Assembly: GCA_963678055.1 (NCBI GenBank)
Contig: OY782679.1
Coordinates: forward strand, 62,001-126,000
Direction of reading: 5' to 3'
Source: CAXXOK01 sp963678055
GTDB taxonomy: Bacteria; Bacillota; Clostridia; Christensenellales; Aristaeellaceae
Length of the DNA: 64,000 nt
Shown: positions 1 to 8,485 of the stretch, piece by piece
How positions within the stretch are numbered: position 1 is the first letter of the stretch
Layout of the letters: each line of letters opens with the position of its first letter
Program-made: the position numbers and the translations under genes
Notes under the pieces: model-generated
The model's input: only the letters and a program-made list of their open reading frames with translations
What the model was told of the DNA's origin: nothing
The model's database searches: none

Positions 1-329
1 TCAATATTTGCGATGAACTAGGCCTGAGCGCAGTGGTGGAAACCCACGATGCGCAGGAAATCGTATCGGCCACTTCAGCCGGGGCACGGATACTCGGCGT
101 GAATAACCGCAACTTAAAGGACTTTTCCGTGAACTTTCAAAACGCAGCTACCCTGCGCAAGCTGATTCCGGATAACGTCATTTTCGTGGCGGAATCCGGC
201 GTACAGACTCCCGCTGATATCGCCGCTCTGCGGCAGGCCGGTGCGGACGCGGTGCTGGTAGGCGAAGCGCTGATGCGTGCAGAAGACCGAATAGCCTTAT
301 TGCAGCAGTTTCGGGAGGCGGCACAATGA
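1..329 (+). CDS. trpC: Indole-3-glycerol phosphate synthase, C-terminal part
   Basis: The reading frame is already open at the left edge, so only the C-terminal third or so of the protein is present. Visible pieces of the TIM barrel are VETHD near the edge, the VNNRNL strand typical of TrpC, and the closing VAESGV and VGEALM strands that form the phosphate-binding end. TrpC closes the indole ring of carboxyphenylamino-deoxyribulose phosphate, the step before tryptophan synthase. Its TGA overlaps the trpF start by an ATGA, so the two are translationally coupled. Identity is secure from sequence and context; the start lies outside the window. Confidence 0.95.
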   Translation, partial: NICDELGLSAVVETHDAQEIVSATSAGARILGVNNRNLKDFSVNFQNAATLRKLIPDNVIFVAESGVQTPADIAALRQAGADAVLVGEALMRAEDRIALLQQFREAAQ

Positions 330-937
330 AAACAGCCATCAAAATCTGCGGTCTGTTCCGCCCGGAGGATGCCGCGGCCGTCAACGCCGCCATGCCTGAC
401 TATGTTGGCTTTGTGTTTTATGCAAAGAGCAAGCGCTTCATTATCCCCGGCCTTGCCAAAGAACTGCGCGCGCTGATTGACGAGCGCATCCGCACGGTTG
501 GGGTATTTGTCGGCGCATCGGTTGCGGAAATCGCTGCCATCTATCAAAGTGGAACCATCTCCGTAGCGCAGCTCCACGGCATAGAGGACGACCTGACCAT
601 AGCCACGCTGCGCAAAGCTGCGCCGGGGCTGGAAATATGGCAGGCGTTCAAGGTCTATTCCGAAGACGACCTAACGCGTGCCGCACAAAGCCAGGCAGAT
701 CAAGTACTGCTGGATGGCGGCGCAGGCGAGGGTAAACCCTTTGACTGGCAACTGGCAAACGACTTCCCCCGCCCCTTTATTGCAGCGGGCGGGCTGACAC
801 CCGAAACCATCCCCAGGGCCATCCGCACGCTGCACCCGATGATGGTGGACCTGTCCACCGGGGTGGAGACAAACAGCGTGAAAGACCCGGCAAAAATCCT
901 GGCGGCAGTCCAGGCGGCAAGGAGTGTGACACAATGA
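326..937 (+). CDS. trpF: Phosphoribosylanthranilate isomerase
   Basis: A 203-residue single-domain TIM barrel of usual TrpF length. The N-terminal KICGL motif carries the catalytic cysteine. The VQLHG-type strand (here VAQLHGIED), LLDGG and the C-terminal AAGGLTPE and VDLSTGVE strands are the family's phosphate-binding elements. It performs the Amadori rearrangement of phosphoribosylanthranilate to CdRP, the substrate of TrpC. It is coupled to both neighbours by ATGA overlaps inside the trp operon. Family and pathway knowledge agree with the position, and nothing is unusual. Confidence 0.96.
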   Translation: MKTAIKICGLFRPEDAAAVNAAMPDYVGFVFYAKSKRFIIPGLAKELRALIDERIRTVGVFVGASVAEIAAIYQSGTISVAQLHGIEDDLTIATLRKAAPGLEIWQAFKVYSEDDLTRAAQSQADQVLLDGGAGEGKPFDWQLANDFPRPFIAAGGLTPETIPRAIRTLHPMMVDLSTGVETNSVKDPAKILAAVQAARSVTQ

Positions 938-2118
938 GCAAGGGACGCTATGGCATCCACGGCGGGCAGTATATACCCGAAACGCTGATGAATGCGGTAC
1001 TGGAGCTGGAAGAGGCATACGAGCACTATAAAAACGATCCGCAATTTGTGATGGAGCTGGATACGCTCTTTCGCGAGTACGCGGGCAGACCGTCGCTTTT
1101 ATACCACGCGGCTAAAATGAGCGAGGATTTAGGCGGCGCAAAAATCTACCTTAAGCGCGAAGATTTGAACCACACCGGGGCGCACAAGGTAAACAATGTA
1201 CTGGGGCAAGCCTTACTGGCCAAGAAGATGGGCAAAACCCGCGTGATCGCCGAGACCGGCGCTGGGCAGCACGGCGTGGCGACCGCCACGGCAGCGGCCC
1301 TAATGGGGCTCGACTGCGACATTTACATGGGCGAGGAAGACACGCAGCGGCAGGCCCTGAATGTCTACAAAATGAAGCTTTTGGGCGCAACCGTGCACCC
1401 GGTGCTGTCGGGCACACGCACACTGAAAGACGCAGTATCCGAAACCATGCGGGAGTGGACCCGCAGGATTGCCGACACGCACTATGTGCTGGGCTCGGTG
1501 ATGGGCCCACACCCCTTTCCCATGATCGTGCGCGATTTTCAGGCCGTGATCTCCAAAGAGATTAAGCAACAGTCATTGCAAAAAGAAGGCCGCCTGCCCG
1601 ATGCCGTACTGGCCTGCGTTGGCGGCGGCAGCAACGCCATCGGCGCGTTTTACCATTTTATTGAGGACAAGGCCGTCCGTCTGATCGGCTGCGAAGCGGC
1701 AGGGCGCGGGGTGGATACCTTTGAAACCGCCGCGACCATCGCCACCGGGCGCGAGGGCATATTCCACGGCATGAAAAGCTATTTCTGCCAGGATGCCTAC
1801 GGGCAGATTGCCCCGGTGTACTCCATCTCTGCGGGGCTGGACTACCCCGGCATCGGCCCCGAGCACGCCCAGCTGCACGATACGGGACGCGCCGAGTATG
1901 TGGCGATCACCGATGCCCAGGCCGTGGACGCATTTGAATACCTATCCCGCATGGAAGGCATTATCCCGGCCATCGAAAGCGCGCACGCCGTGGCCCATGC
2001 CATGACCCTTGCACCGCAAATGCGTAAGGACCAGTTCATGGTCATCAACCTGTCCGGCCGGGGCGACAAGGACTGCGTGTCCATCGCCCGTTACAGAGGG
2101 GAGGACATCCAGGAATGA
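934..2118 (+). CDS. trpB: Tryptophan synthase beta subunit
   Basis: A 394-residue fold-type II PLP enzyme. The HTGAHKVNN motif contains the PLP-binding lysine (K85), AETGAGQHG follows at about 107, and the GGGSN phosphate-binding loop is at about 230-234. It condenses indole, channelled from TrpA, with serine to give tryptophan. Length and N terminus match the standard TrpB1 type that pairs with TrpA. The start overlaps the trpF stop (ATGA), and its own stop overlaps the trpA start in the same way, which favours equal amounts of the alpha and beta subunits. Confidence 0.97.
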   Translation: MSKGRYGIHGGQYIPETLMNAVLELEEAYEHYKNDPQFVMELDTLFREYAGRPSLLYHAAKMSEDLGGAKIYLKREDLNHTGAHKVNNVLGQALLAKKMGKTRVIAETGAGQHGVATATAAALMGLDCDIYMGEEDTQRQALNVYKMKLLGATVHPVLSGTRTLKDAVSETMREWTRRIADTHYVLGSVMGPHPFPMIVRDFQAVISKEIKQQSLQKEGRLPDAVLACVGGGSNAIGAFYHFIEDKAVRLIGCEAAGRGVDTFETAATIATGREGIFHGMKSYFCQDAYGQIAPVYSISAGLDYPGIGPEHAQLHDTGRAEYVAITDAQAVDAFEYLSRMEGIIPAIESAHAVAHAMTLAPQMRKDQFMVINLSGRGDKDCVSIARYRGEDIQE

Positions 2119-2888
2119 AAACCATCGCACAGGCCTTTGCAGGGCAAAAGGCATTCGTCGCGTTCTTAACCTGCGGCGACCCCGATTTGGCAACCACCGA
2201 ACAGCTGATTTTGGCTATGGATGAAGCGGGCGCCGATGTCATTGAACTCGGCTTCCCATTTTCCGACCCGACCGCCGAAGGCCTGGTGATTATGGCGGCC
2301 AGTGAGCGCGCCCTGAAAGCCGGCACCACGACGGATACCATTTTGCAAATGATTAAGCGCATTCGCCCCAAGGTGCAAGCGCCGCTTGCGATTATGACCT
2401 ATGCAAACGTTGTGTTCTCCTATGGTACGGAGCGCTTTTTGGCCGCGACGCAGGCCGCCGGCATCCAGGCGCTGATTCTGCCGGATATCCCATACGAGGA
2501 AAAGGCGGAGTTCGCCCCGGCCTGCCGGGCGCACGGCATCGCCTTCATATCGCTGATTGCACCGACCTCGCAAACGCGTATCCAAACCATTGCCAAAGAG
2601 GCCGAGGGTTTTGTGTACCTGGTGTCCTCTATGGGGGTTACCGGCGCTCGTTCAGCCATCACCACCGATATCGGCGCGATGGTCAGTCGCGTACGCGAAG
2701 TGACAAAAACACCCGTTGCAGTGGGCTTTGGCATCTCCACGCCGGAGCAGGCCAAAGCCATAGCGCAAACGGCCGATGGCGTGATCGTCGGCTCGGCCAT
2801 CGTTAAGCTGATCGCCGAGCATGGAAAAAAAGCCGCCGGACCCGTGGGAGACTATATACGGGCGATGAAGGCGGCCATTACGCAGTAA
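2115..2888 (+). CDS. trpA: Tryptophan synthase alpha subunit
   Basis: A 257-residue TIM barrel that cleaves indole-3-glycerol phosphate to indole and glyceraldehyde-3-phosphate. The IELGFPFSDP segment carries the catalytic Glu (E44, equivalent to Salmonella E49). The position equivalent to Salmonella D60 is a glutamate (E55, in TAEG), a conservative change. The loop after it reads GLVIM rather than the more usual GPVIQ. GFGIS and GVIVGSAIV near the C terminus form the phosphate site. It is the last gene of the operon and is followed within a few bases by a strong terminator. Confidence 0.95.
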   Translation: MKTIAQAFAGQKAFVAFLTCGDPDLATTEQLILAMDEAGADVIELGFPFSDPTAEGLVIMAASERALKAGTTTDTILQMIKRIRPKVQAPLAIMTYANVVFSYGTERFLAATQAAGIQALILPDIPYEEKAEFAPACRAHGIAFISLIAPTSQTRIQTIAKEAEGFVYLVSSMGVTGARSAITTDIGAMVSRVREVTKTPVAVGFGISTPEQAKAIAQTADGVIVGSAIVKLIAEHGKKAAGPVGDYIRAMKAAITQ

Positions 2889-2893
2889 ACAAA

Positions 2894-2920
2894 AAGCACT
2901 CCCAAACGGGAGTGCTTCTT
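2894..2920 (+). terminator. Rho-independent terminator of the trp operon
   Basis: A perfect 10-bp stem (2894-2903 with 2908-2917) with an AAAC loop, A-rich on the left and T-rich on the right. It sits just after trpA and before the convergent exonuclease gene, so it can end transcription from both directions. Confidence 0.85.
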
Positions 2921-2932
2921 TAATATTCCGGC

Positions 2933-3466
2933 TTAAAAGTACTGCCTGCGGACGAAGCGCTCTAACTTCAGCCCTTGCTTCATATAATCGATCAGCAATA
3001 GCGCGGCGGCGCGGCTGTCGCTATCGGCATGGTGGTGGTCCAGTTCGATGCCCACATGCGCCGACAGGGTATTCAGCTTATGGTTTGCAAGCTTTGGGTA
3101 GCACGCGCGCCCCATGGCACAGGTGCAGGCATAGCTCGTATACGCTTTCCAGGGGATGCCATACGCGCGCAGGCAGTTTTTCAGCACGCCCATATCAAAC
3201 GGAGCATAGTGCGCCACCAAAATGCCGCTGTCAAACAGCGGGCAGATGCGCTCCCACAGCACCGGGAACGTGGGCTGGTCTTTGACCGCTTCGGGGGTGA
3301 TCCCCGTCAGCTTCACGTTGAATACATCAAACCGCGCCTCGGGGTTGACGAGGGAATACAGTTCCTCGGTGATAACGCCGTTTTCCACCACCGTAATGCC
3401 GATAGCGCTCATGCGGTCATTAGCGGCGTTTGGGGTTTCCACATCAAATACGATGTAGCGGTCCAT
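2933..3466 (-). CDS. DEDDh-family 3'-5' exonuclease (DnaQ-like)
   Basis: A 177-residue exonuclease domain with no other domain attached. The FDVET motif near residue 8 provides the first acidic pair, AHYAPFDMGVL at mid-protein provides the second Asp, and HHHADSDSRA supplies the His and last Asp of the DEDDh set. The fold matches DNA polymerase III epsilon and related oligonucleotide exonucleases. It could be a stand-alone proofreading or repair exonuclease; polC-type polymerases of Firmicutes carry their own copy, so the cellular role is open. The start has a good AAAGGAG site. It converges on the trp operon. Confidence 0.85.
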   Translation of the reverse strand: MDRYIVFDVETPNAANDRMSAIGITVVENGVITEELYSLVNPEARFDVFNVKLTGITPEAVKDQPTFPVLWERICPLFDSGILVAHYAPFDMGVLKNCLRAYGIPWKAYTSYACTCAMGRACYPKLANHKLNTLSAHVGIELDHHHADSDSRAAALLLIDYMKQGLKLERFVRRQYF

Positions 3467-3573
3467 GGTCCACTCTCCTTTGCGATGTGTTCTGCTCAGT
3501 TCGATACAGTATGGATTGAGCCTCTACATGTTGTGCCCTACTCTACCATAAACACCAAATAAAGACAACGAAT

Positions 3574-3613
3574 ACACAACAACCCCGCGCATTGCAGCGC
3601 GGGGTTGTTGTGT
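3574..3613 (-). terminator. Long perfect hairpin downstream of the DUF2202 gene
   Basis: A 17-bp perfect inverted repeat (3574-3590 with 3597-3613) around a 6-base loop. It lies 40 bases past the stop of the minus-strand DUF2202 gene and upstream of the exonuclease gene. No clean U-run follows, but the stem is long and GC-rich in the middle, so it is probably a terminator or 3' stabiliser. Confidence 0.65.
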
Positions 3614-3653
3614 AAGCTATATTGTGAACTGGTTTTTTTCGGTGCCTGCCGTC

Positions 3654-4364
3654 TTACGGCTGCTGCACGGCTGCATCGTCGCTAAGGAATGGGCAGTTGG
3701 CGGGATCCATCAAGCGGGTGCCTGTGGCATTGCGCTGGTTCCTGCCGTAGGTCTGGGTTGCGGCGGCCTGGCGGTTGCCACGGCCGTACATGGCGGTCTG
3801 AGTCATCGCCTGACGACCACCGCGGCCGTATGCCTGCACCTGCACACCGTCCACACCAAAGCGGGATGCTCCGCGGGAGAAGGCGTTCAAGTGGCTTTCG
3901 GAGGCGCGAATCAGCGCTTGAAACACGGCTGCAACATCGGCGGGTACATCACCCTGGTCCAGGAATGCCTGGTACATGGCAATGTTGTTGATCTCCGCCT
4001 GCACGCCGATGGCATAGGTTTCGGCCAGGGTTTCGGGGATGACCACGCTGGACGCGGCGGTGTTTTCCGGTACGGGGATGCCATAGGCTTCAAACAGCGG
4101 CAGCAGGAGCTGCTCATGGCGGACTTCCGCCTGTTCAATGTTCGTATAGGGATTGCTGATGCCAAAGGCTTCCTGGATGGCCGCATATTCGGCCTGAGCC
4201 ATGTACTCATCCTGCATGGCGTAGGTCAGCATCTGTTCCACGGTGTAGGTGGCATCTTCGGTCACAGCCGCAGAGCCGGTCGCATCTTCCGCAAGGGCTG
4301 CCATGGGCAGAATCATCAGGGCGAGGGCCAGGGTTACGAGTTTTACAAAGCGTTTCATTTTCAT
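3654..4364 (-). CDS. Secreted ferritin-like DUF2202 protein
   Basis: A 236-residue protein. The start is set at the ATG at 4364 because an AAAGGAG site sits just upstream and the following MKMKRF plus about 17 hydrophobic residues ending ALAE make a signal peptide. Residues about 38-165 are helical with EYMAQAEYAAI, EVRHEQLL, EINNIAMYQ and ASESHLNAF, the pattern of a DUF2202 ferritin-like four-helix bundle with candidate metal ligands. The C-terminal 65 residues are low complexity with repeated YGRG/GRQ units. Function is unknown; metal binding is inferred from the fold family. It is probably a single-gene unit, since crcB upstream has its own terminator. Confidence 0.8.
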   Translation of the reverse strand: MKMKRFVKLVTLALALMILPMAALAEDATGSAAVTEDATYTVEQMLTYAMQDEYMAQAEYAAIQEAFGISNPYTNIEQAEVRHEQLLLPLFEAYGIPVPENTAASSVVIPETLAETYAIGVQAEINNIAMYQAFLDQGDVPADVAAVFQALIRASESHLNAFSRGASRFGVDGVQVQAYGRGGRQAMTQTAMYGRGNRQAAATQTYGRNQRNATGTRLMDPANCPFLSDDAAVQQP

Positions 4365-4474
4365 ATCTCCTTTAATCTTCGGTGTCGTGTGTTTCTGGGA
4401 ACACTTATACTGTAACCGCCGAATGTGGCAAATGTGTGGCGCATATCGTACGCTTTTTAGGCAATGACACAACT

Positions 4475-4503
4475 AAAAAAGCCCTCCGCTTTTCGCAGAG
4501 GGC
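4475..4503 (-). terminator. Rho-independent terminator of crcB
   Basis: Read on the minus strand, a 9-bp stem with one mismatch (4481-4489 with 4495-4503) is followed by six T residues (4475-4480). It lies 17 bases past the crcB stop. Confidence 0.85.
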
Positions 4504-4519
4504 GTAGTTTCCGTATCGC

Positions 4520-4885
4520 TTATAGTATGATTGACCGGCCCAGCCACACCGCGCCCAGACCGATAATAAGACTCAGCCCGATATACAATAGACCCATGCT
4601 GAAATTCTCGCCGCCCAGCAGTACGGTACTTTCCAGTGCAAAGGTAGAAAAGGTGGTAAAGCCGCCGCAGATGCCGATTTGCAAAAACGCCATCCATTCG
4701 TTGTTCAGCCCGGGGAATTTCACAGAAAGGCCTGCCAAAATGCCAATAAAGAACGCCCCGGCGATGTTGATCGCCAGTGTAACCAGTGGAAAGCCTGAAC
4801 GCTGCGCAAACGGGAGCAGCGATAACAGGTAGCGCATGACCGCGCCAACAAAGCCCCCCAGTCCAATAATCATCGCAGCGCGCAT
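4520..4885 (-). CDS. crcB: Fluoride ion channel FluC/CrcB
   Basis: A 121-residue protein with four hydrophobic segments. The GGFTTFSTF signature that lines the fluoride pore and the upstream INIAGAFFIG segment are both present. FluC forms a dual-topology dimer in the membrane and exports toxic fluoride. The ATG at 4885 is preferred because GGAGGAG stands about 9 bases upstream; a GTG at 4894 sits too near that site. It is a single copy here, so the functional dimer would be dual-topology. It has its own promoter and terminator. Confidence 0.93.
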   Translation of the reverse strand: MRAAMIIGLGGFVGAVMRYLLSLLPFAQRSGFPLVTLAINIAGAFFIGILAGLSVKFPGLNNEWMAFLQIGICGGFTTFSTFALESTVLLGGENFSMGLLYIGLSLIIGLGAVWLGRSIIL

Positions 4886-4943
4886 GTGGTACACTCCTCC
4901 ATCGCCGCTTCAGAGCATCGCCCCAAAGCACAAACTAACGCGT

Positions 4944-4972
4944 ATTGTACCGTATTGCCGCTTTCTTTTCAA
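4944..4972 (-). promoter_or_regulatory. Promoter of crcB
   Basis: On the minus strand TTGAAA (4972-4967), a 17-base spacer and TACAAT (4949-4944) form a good housekeeping promoter. Transcription would begin near 4937, giving a leader of about 50 bases. The rest of the 4886-5246 intergenic stretch holds no gene that I can support. Confidence 0.7.
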
Positions 4973-5083
4973 TCTTTCTGTGCTGCGCTGCGCAGGCGCG
5001 CCACTTGCAGCCGCAGTCAAACCCAGGCACAGCAAGCTCTGTATCGCCAAAGCGCATTTCATTTCCGGGCTATTGTTTTTATT

Positions 5084-5111
5084 TTGTACAGGCATTAGAA
5101 ACACGTATATT
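5084..5111 (+). promoter_or_regulatory. Probable promoter of the osmoprotectant transporter operon
   Basis: TTGTAC (5084-5089), a 16-base spacer and TATATT (5106-5111) lie about 135 bases before the binding-protein gene, in an AT-rich stretch unlike its surroundings. The leader between them has no riboswitch that I recognise. Confidence 0.5.
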
Positions 5112-5246
5112 TGTTCCTATATATGGACTGACAGCCAATATTTTTGTTGTGATATCTGTACCTATCGTACTTTTTGCGGGCTTATGGTTTGAATTATCCG
5201 GCCATCCATGGTAAAGTTTAATGGAATGTTAAAACGAAAGGAAGTT

Positions 5247-6242
5247 ATGTGCAACATGAAGAGAATTATGGCAATTCTGGTCACTACTATTACTGTACTC
5301 ACACTCTTGGGAGGTGCAGCGCTAGCAGACACTACCCACGCCGTATTCGCGGACGCGGGCTGGGACAGTATCCGCCTGCATGACGCCATCGCTCAGTTTG
5401 TCGGCGAAACCGCCTATAATCTTGAAACTGAAGAAATATCCGGAACAACGCCGATTACATATAGCGGATTGAAAAGCAACGATATCCAAGTATATATGGA
5501 GATTTGGTCGGATAACATTGCAACATACGACGAAGACCTGGCCGCCGGTGAATTTGTAGAACTTGGCATCAACTTCGACGATAACGCCCAGGGCTTTTAT
5601 GTCCCCCGCTATGTGATTGAAGGCGACGCGGAGCGTGGCATTGAAGCCATGGCACCCGACCTGAAAACCGTAGAAGACCTGGCAATGTATCCCGATGTGT
5701 TTGTTGACCAGGAAGAACCCGACAAGGGCCGCATTTACGGTTCTATCTCCGGTTGGGCGGTTGACCTGATCATGCGCGCCAAGTACGAATACTACGGCTT
5801 GGATGAAATGTACAATTATATGGATCCCGGCTCCGATGCCGCCTTGGCCGCAGCCTTTGCTTCTGCGTATAAAAAGGGCAAGCCCATCGTCGGCTACTAC
5901 TGGGAGCCCACCTGGCTGACCGGCAAATACGACCTGGTATTGCTGGAAGACGCGCCGTACGATCCTGCCCTGTATGATCAAGGTGCATGCGCATGCCCCA
6001 GCGTTTCCGTAACCGTTGGCGTGAGCAACGAGTTCTATGCAGCCGCGCCGGAATTCTGTGAGTTCTTAAGCAACTACCGCACCTCAAGCGCATTGACCGC
6101 CGAGGCCCTGACCTATATTATGGATAACAATGCTTCCTATGAGGATGCCGCCAAATGGTTCTTGACCAAGAACGACGCACTGCTGGACGAATGGCTTCCC
6201 GCCGATAAAGCACAGCTTGTGCGCGATGCGTTGGCCGAATAA
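5247..6242 (+). CDS. Glycine betaine/proline-type ABC transporter substrate-binding protein
   Basis: A 331-residue exported binding protein of the OpuAC/ProX class. The start at 5247 follows an AAAGGAAG site; an ATG nine bases further on is an alternative. The N terminus is a signal peptide ending GAALA. No lipobox cysteine is visible at the cleavage site, so anchoring is uncertain. The mature part has the two-lobe pattern with Trp residues (VEMIW-like YMEIWSDN, GYYWEPTWL) that commonly cage quaternary ammonium groups in this family. It would deliver betaine-like osmolytes to the permease and ATPase encoded next. Substrate is inferred from family. Confidence 0.85.
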   Translation: MCNMKRIMAILVTTITVLTLLGGAALADTTHAVFADAGWDSIRLHDAIAQFVGETAYNLETEEISGTTPITYSGLKSNDIQVYMEIWSDNIATYDEDLAAGEFVELGINFDDNAQGFYVPRYVIEGDAERGIEAMAPDLKTVEDLAMYPDVFVDQEEPDKGRIYGSISGWAVDLIMRAKYEYYGLDEMYNYMDPGSDAALAAAFASAYKKGKPIVGYYWEPTWLTGKYDLVLLEDAPYDPALYDQGACACPSVSVTVGVSNEFYAAAPEFCEFLSNYRTSSALTAEALTYIMDNNASYEDAAKWFLTKNDALLDEWLPADKAQLVRDALAE

Positions 6243-6279
6243 CATCGCCACCGTAAGCGGCTTTGCCCGCTGACATCTC

Positions 6280-6320
6280 AATAAAATTCACGGCCGAGAT
6301 AATTTGCCGTGAATTTTATT
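6280..6320 (+). terminator. Intercistronic hairpin after the binding-protein gene
   Basis: A 15-bp perfect inverted repeat (6280-6294 with 6306-6320), AT-rich at its base, with an 11-base loop. It lies between the binding-protein stop and the permease start. Its place suits a partial terminator or RNA stabiliser that keeps the binding protein more abundant than the membrane parts. Confidence 0.65.
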
Positions 6321-6386
6321 GGGTTTAGCGGGACCCGCAACAGTCGCAACTATTACGAATCCAACCCCCTGAAGGAGGAGGCTTTC

Positions 6387-7253
6387 ATGCCGGACTGGTT
6401 ACTCCATTTTCCCGAAACCATATCTTTGAATATTCAGGATCCCATTAACAACGCCATTGATTATATTCTAATCCATTGGGAGGCGTTTTTTGAAGGATTT
6501 ACATCCTTCCTGTTAGCGCTGTTGCGTGGCGTTGGCACAGTCATCAACATCATCCCCTGGTGGGTGATGATTCTGCTGGTGTTCATCTTAACCGTGCGCA
6601 TGACCAAAAAACTATCACGCGGCATCTTTTATTCGGTGCTTCTGTTTTTCATCGGCACGGTCGGACTGTGGTCGATGATGTACGAAACGCTGACCATTAT
6701 CATCACCTCGGTGATCATATCACTGGTGCTGGGGTTCCCGCTTGGGATTTTAATTTCGTTCTCCAAACGCACCTATTCGGTGGTCCGCCCGGTGCTGGAT
6801 ACCATGCAGACCATGCCAAGCTTTGTTTACCTCATCCCGGCGGTTATGTTTTTTGGCCTTGGTAACCCGCCGGCTGTTATTGCAACGACGATATACGCCA
6901 TTCCGCCTATCGTGCGGCTGACCTGCCACGGCATACAGCAGGTAGACCGTGAGGTTGTGGAAGCCAGTAATGCCTTTGGCTCCACCAAATTGCAAACCTT
7001 AGTCAAGGTGCAAATTCCTCAGGCCATGCCTACCATTATGACCGGTGTCAACCAAACCATTATGATGGCCATCGCCATGGTGGTAACCTGCTCCATGATC
7101 GGTGCTCGCGGCCTGGGTGCGGAAGTTATCTCCGGCATCAACCGGCTGGACAGCGGACGCGGCTTTGCCGCAGGTATTGCGATTGTTATCGTCGCAATTG
7201 TCATGGACAGACTGACGCAGAGTATTTTCAAAAAAGATGGTGAAGCAAAATGA
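6387..7253 (+). CDS. Osmoprotectant ABC transporter permease (OpuAB/ProW-like)
   Basis: A 288-residue inner-membrane permease. The ATG at 6387 is chosen because GAAGGAGGAGG lies just upstream; earlier in-frame ATGs have no site and fall in the hairpin. Several long hydrophobic segments follow. The EAA-loop segment reads EVVEASNAFGSTKLQTLVKVQIPQ in outline, with the conserved EA-x3-G core that docks on the ATPase. The GARGLGAEV segment near the end is typical of the betaine/proline permeases. The stop overlaps the ATPase start by four bases. Confidence 0.92.
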   Translation: MPDWLLHFPETISLNIQDPINNAIDYILIHWEAFFEGFTSFLLALLRGVGTVINIIPWWVMILLVFILTVRMTKKLSRGIFYSVLLFFIGTVGLWSMMYETLTIIITSVIISLVLGFPLGILISFSKRTYSVVRPVLDTMQTMPSFVYLIPAVMFFGLGNPPAVIATTIYAIPPIVRLTCHGIQQVDREVVEASNAFGSTKLQTLVKVQIPQAMPTIMTGVNQTIMMAIAMVVTCSMIGARGLGAEVISGINRLDSGRGFAAGIAIVIVAIVMDRLTQSIFKKDGEAK

Positions 7254-8437
7254 GTACTGCGGCAAAAGATGTAATCCTCAAGGTAGAGAATTTATATAAG
7301 CTGTACGGCAGCAATAAGCAAGCCGCCCGCAAACTGATGGCCCAGGGTGCGAGCAAGGAAGAGATTCAAAAACAAACCGGCGTTACCGTAGCGATCAACA
7401 ATATATCGTTTGAGGTACAGCGCGGCGAGATTTATGTGCTGATTGGCCTGTCCGGTTCGGGCAAGTCCACGGTGGTGCGCTGCCTGAACATGCTCAACCG
7501 CCCCACAGCCGGCAAAATCTTCCTGGAAGGCAACGAGATTGAAAAGTTCAACAAGCAAGAACTGCTCAATATGCGCCGTACCAAGATCTCCATGGTGTTT
7601 CAGAGCTTCGGGCTGATGTCGCACCGCAACGTGATTTCCAACGTAGCCTACGGGCTGGAAGTGCGCGGCGTAAAGAAGGCCGAGCGTGAGCAAAAAGCCC
7701 TGGAAATGATCGGCATGGTGGGACTGGAAGGCTGGGAGTACAGCAGCATCCAAAACCTGTCTGGCGGTATGCGCCAGCGCGTAGGCTTAGCCCGCGCCCT
7801 GACCAACGACCCGGATGTGCTGCTGATGGATGAGCCGTTTTCGGCGCTGGACCCGCTGGTACGGCGCGATATGCAGTTTGAGCTGCTCACCATCCAGAAA
7901 AAGCTGAACAAGACGATTATTTTCATCACCCATGATATTAACGAAGCATTCAAGCTGGGCAATACCGTATCCATCATGAAGGACGGGGCCATCATCCAGA
8001 CGGCAACGCCGGAAGAGATGACCACCAACCCGGCGGATGAGTACGTGAAAAACTTTATCGACAGCGCAGACAAGGCACAGATCTTCTTCGTCAAGCACAT
8101 TATGCAAGCGCCTGATTGCCTGATTCACTCCCGCGATGGCGTTGCCAGCGCACTCAAGCAAATGCAGCGCTATAGCCTGTCCAGCGCTTATGTGGTGGAC
8201 AATGATATGCAGTTTGTGGGCGTACTGCCGCTGGACCGCGCCCTGCAGGTGAAGGAAAAGGAAATGACCTTTGCCGATGCGATTGTCAAAGACATTACCA
8301 CCACCACGCCGGAAACGCAGATTGCCGATGTGCTACCCCTGGCAGCCGAGGCCAGATTCCCCATTCCCGTTGTCGACGAGAATAACCGCTTCAGCGGAAT
8401 CGTGTCTAAGGCGGCCGTCATTGGTTCGCTGACCTAG
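7250..8437 (+). CDS. Glycine betaine/proline ABC transporter ATPase with CBS domains
   Basis: A 395-residue ATPase of the OpuAA/ProV type. Walker A GLSGSGKS is at about 66-73, the signature LSGGMRQRV near 170, Walker B LLMDEPFSALD just after, and the switch histidine in FITHD. The N-terminal extension before the strand-forming NNISF is typical of this subfamily. Residues about 265-395 form a pair of CBS domains, which in OpuA proteins sense ionic strength or cyclic-di-AMP and gate transport. It is the last gene of the operon and is followed by a terminator. Confidence 0.93.
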   Translation: MSTAAKDVILKVENLYKLYGSNKQAARKLMAQGASKEEIQKQTGVTVAINNISFEVQRGEIYVLIGLSGSGKSTVVRCLNMLNRPTAGKIFLEGNEIEKFNKQELLNMRRTKISMVFQSFGLMSHRNVISNVAYGLEVRGVKKAEREQKALEMIGMVGLEGWEYSSIQNLSGGMRQRVGLARALTNDPDVLLMDEPFSALDPLVRRDMQFELLTIQKKLNKTIIFITHDINEAFKLGNTVSIMKDGAIIQTATPEEMTTNPADEYVKNFIDSADKAQIFFVKHIMQAPDCLIHSRDGVASALKQMQRYSLSSAYVVDNDMQFVGVLPLDRALQVKEKEMTFADAIVKDITTTTPETQIADVLPLAAEARFPIPVVDENNRFSGIVSKAAVIGSLT

Positions 8438-8454
8438 GCATTTTTAAAACACAA

Positions 8455-8483
8455 AAAAACCGCCGCATGTTGCGGCGGTTTTT
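8455..8483 (+). terminator. Rho-independent terminator of the osmoprotectant operon
   Basis: A 13-bp perfect stem (8455-8467 with 8471-8483) with a 3-base loop. The A-run on the left and T-run on the right make it work in both directions. It also marks the left border of the minus-strand phage-type cluster, whose holin stop lies 3 bases away. Confidence 0.9.
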
Positions 8484-8485
8484 GC

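Noticed and set aside
4886..4940. Possible fluoride riboswitch upstream of crcB (GGGGCGATG and GATGGAGG pieces)
   Set aside because: The leader after the mapped promoter is only about 50 bases, the needed pseudoknot partners do not match, and no terminator-type switch is present.
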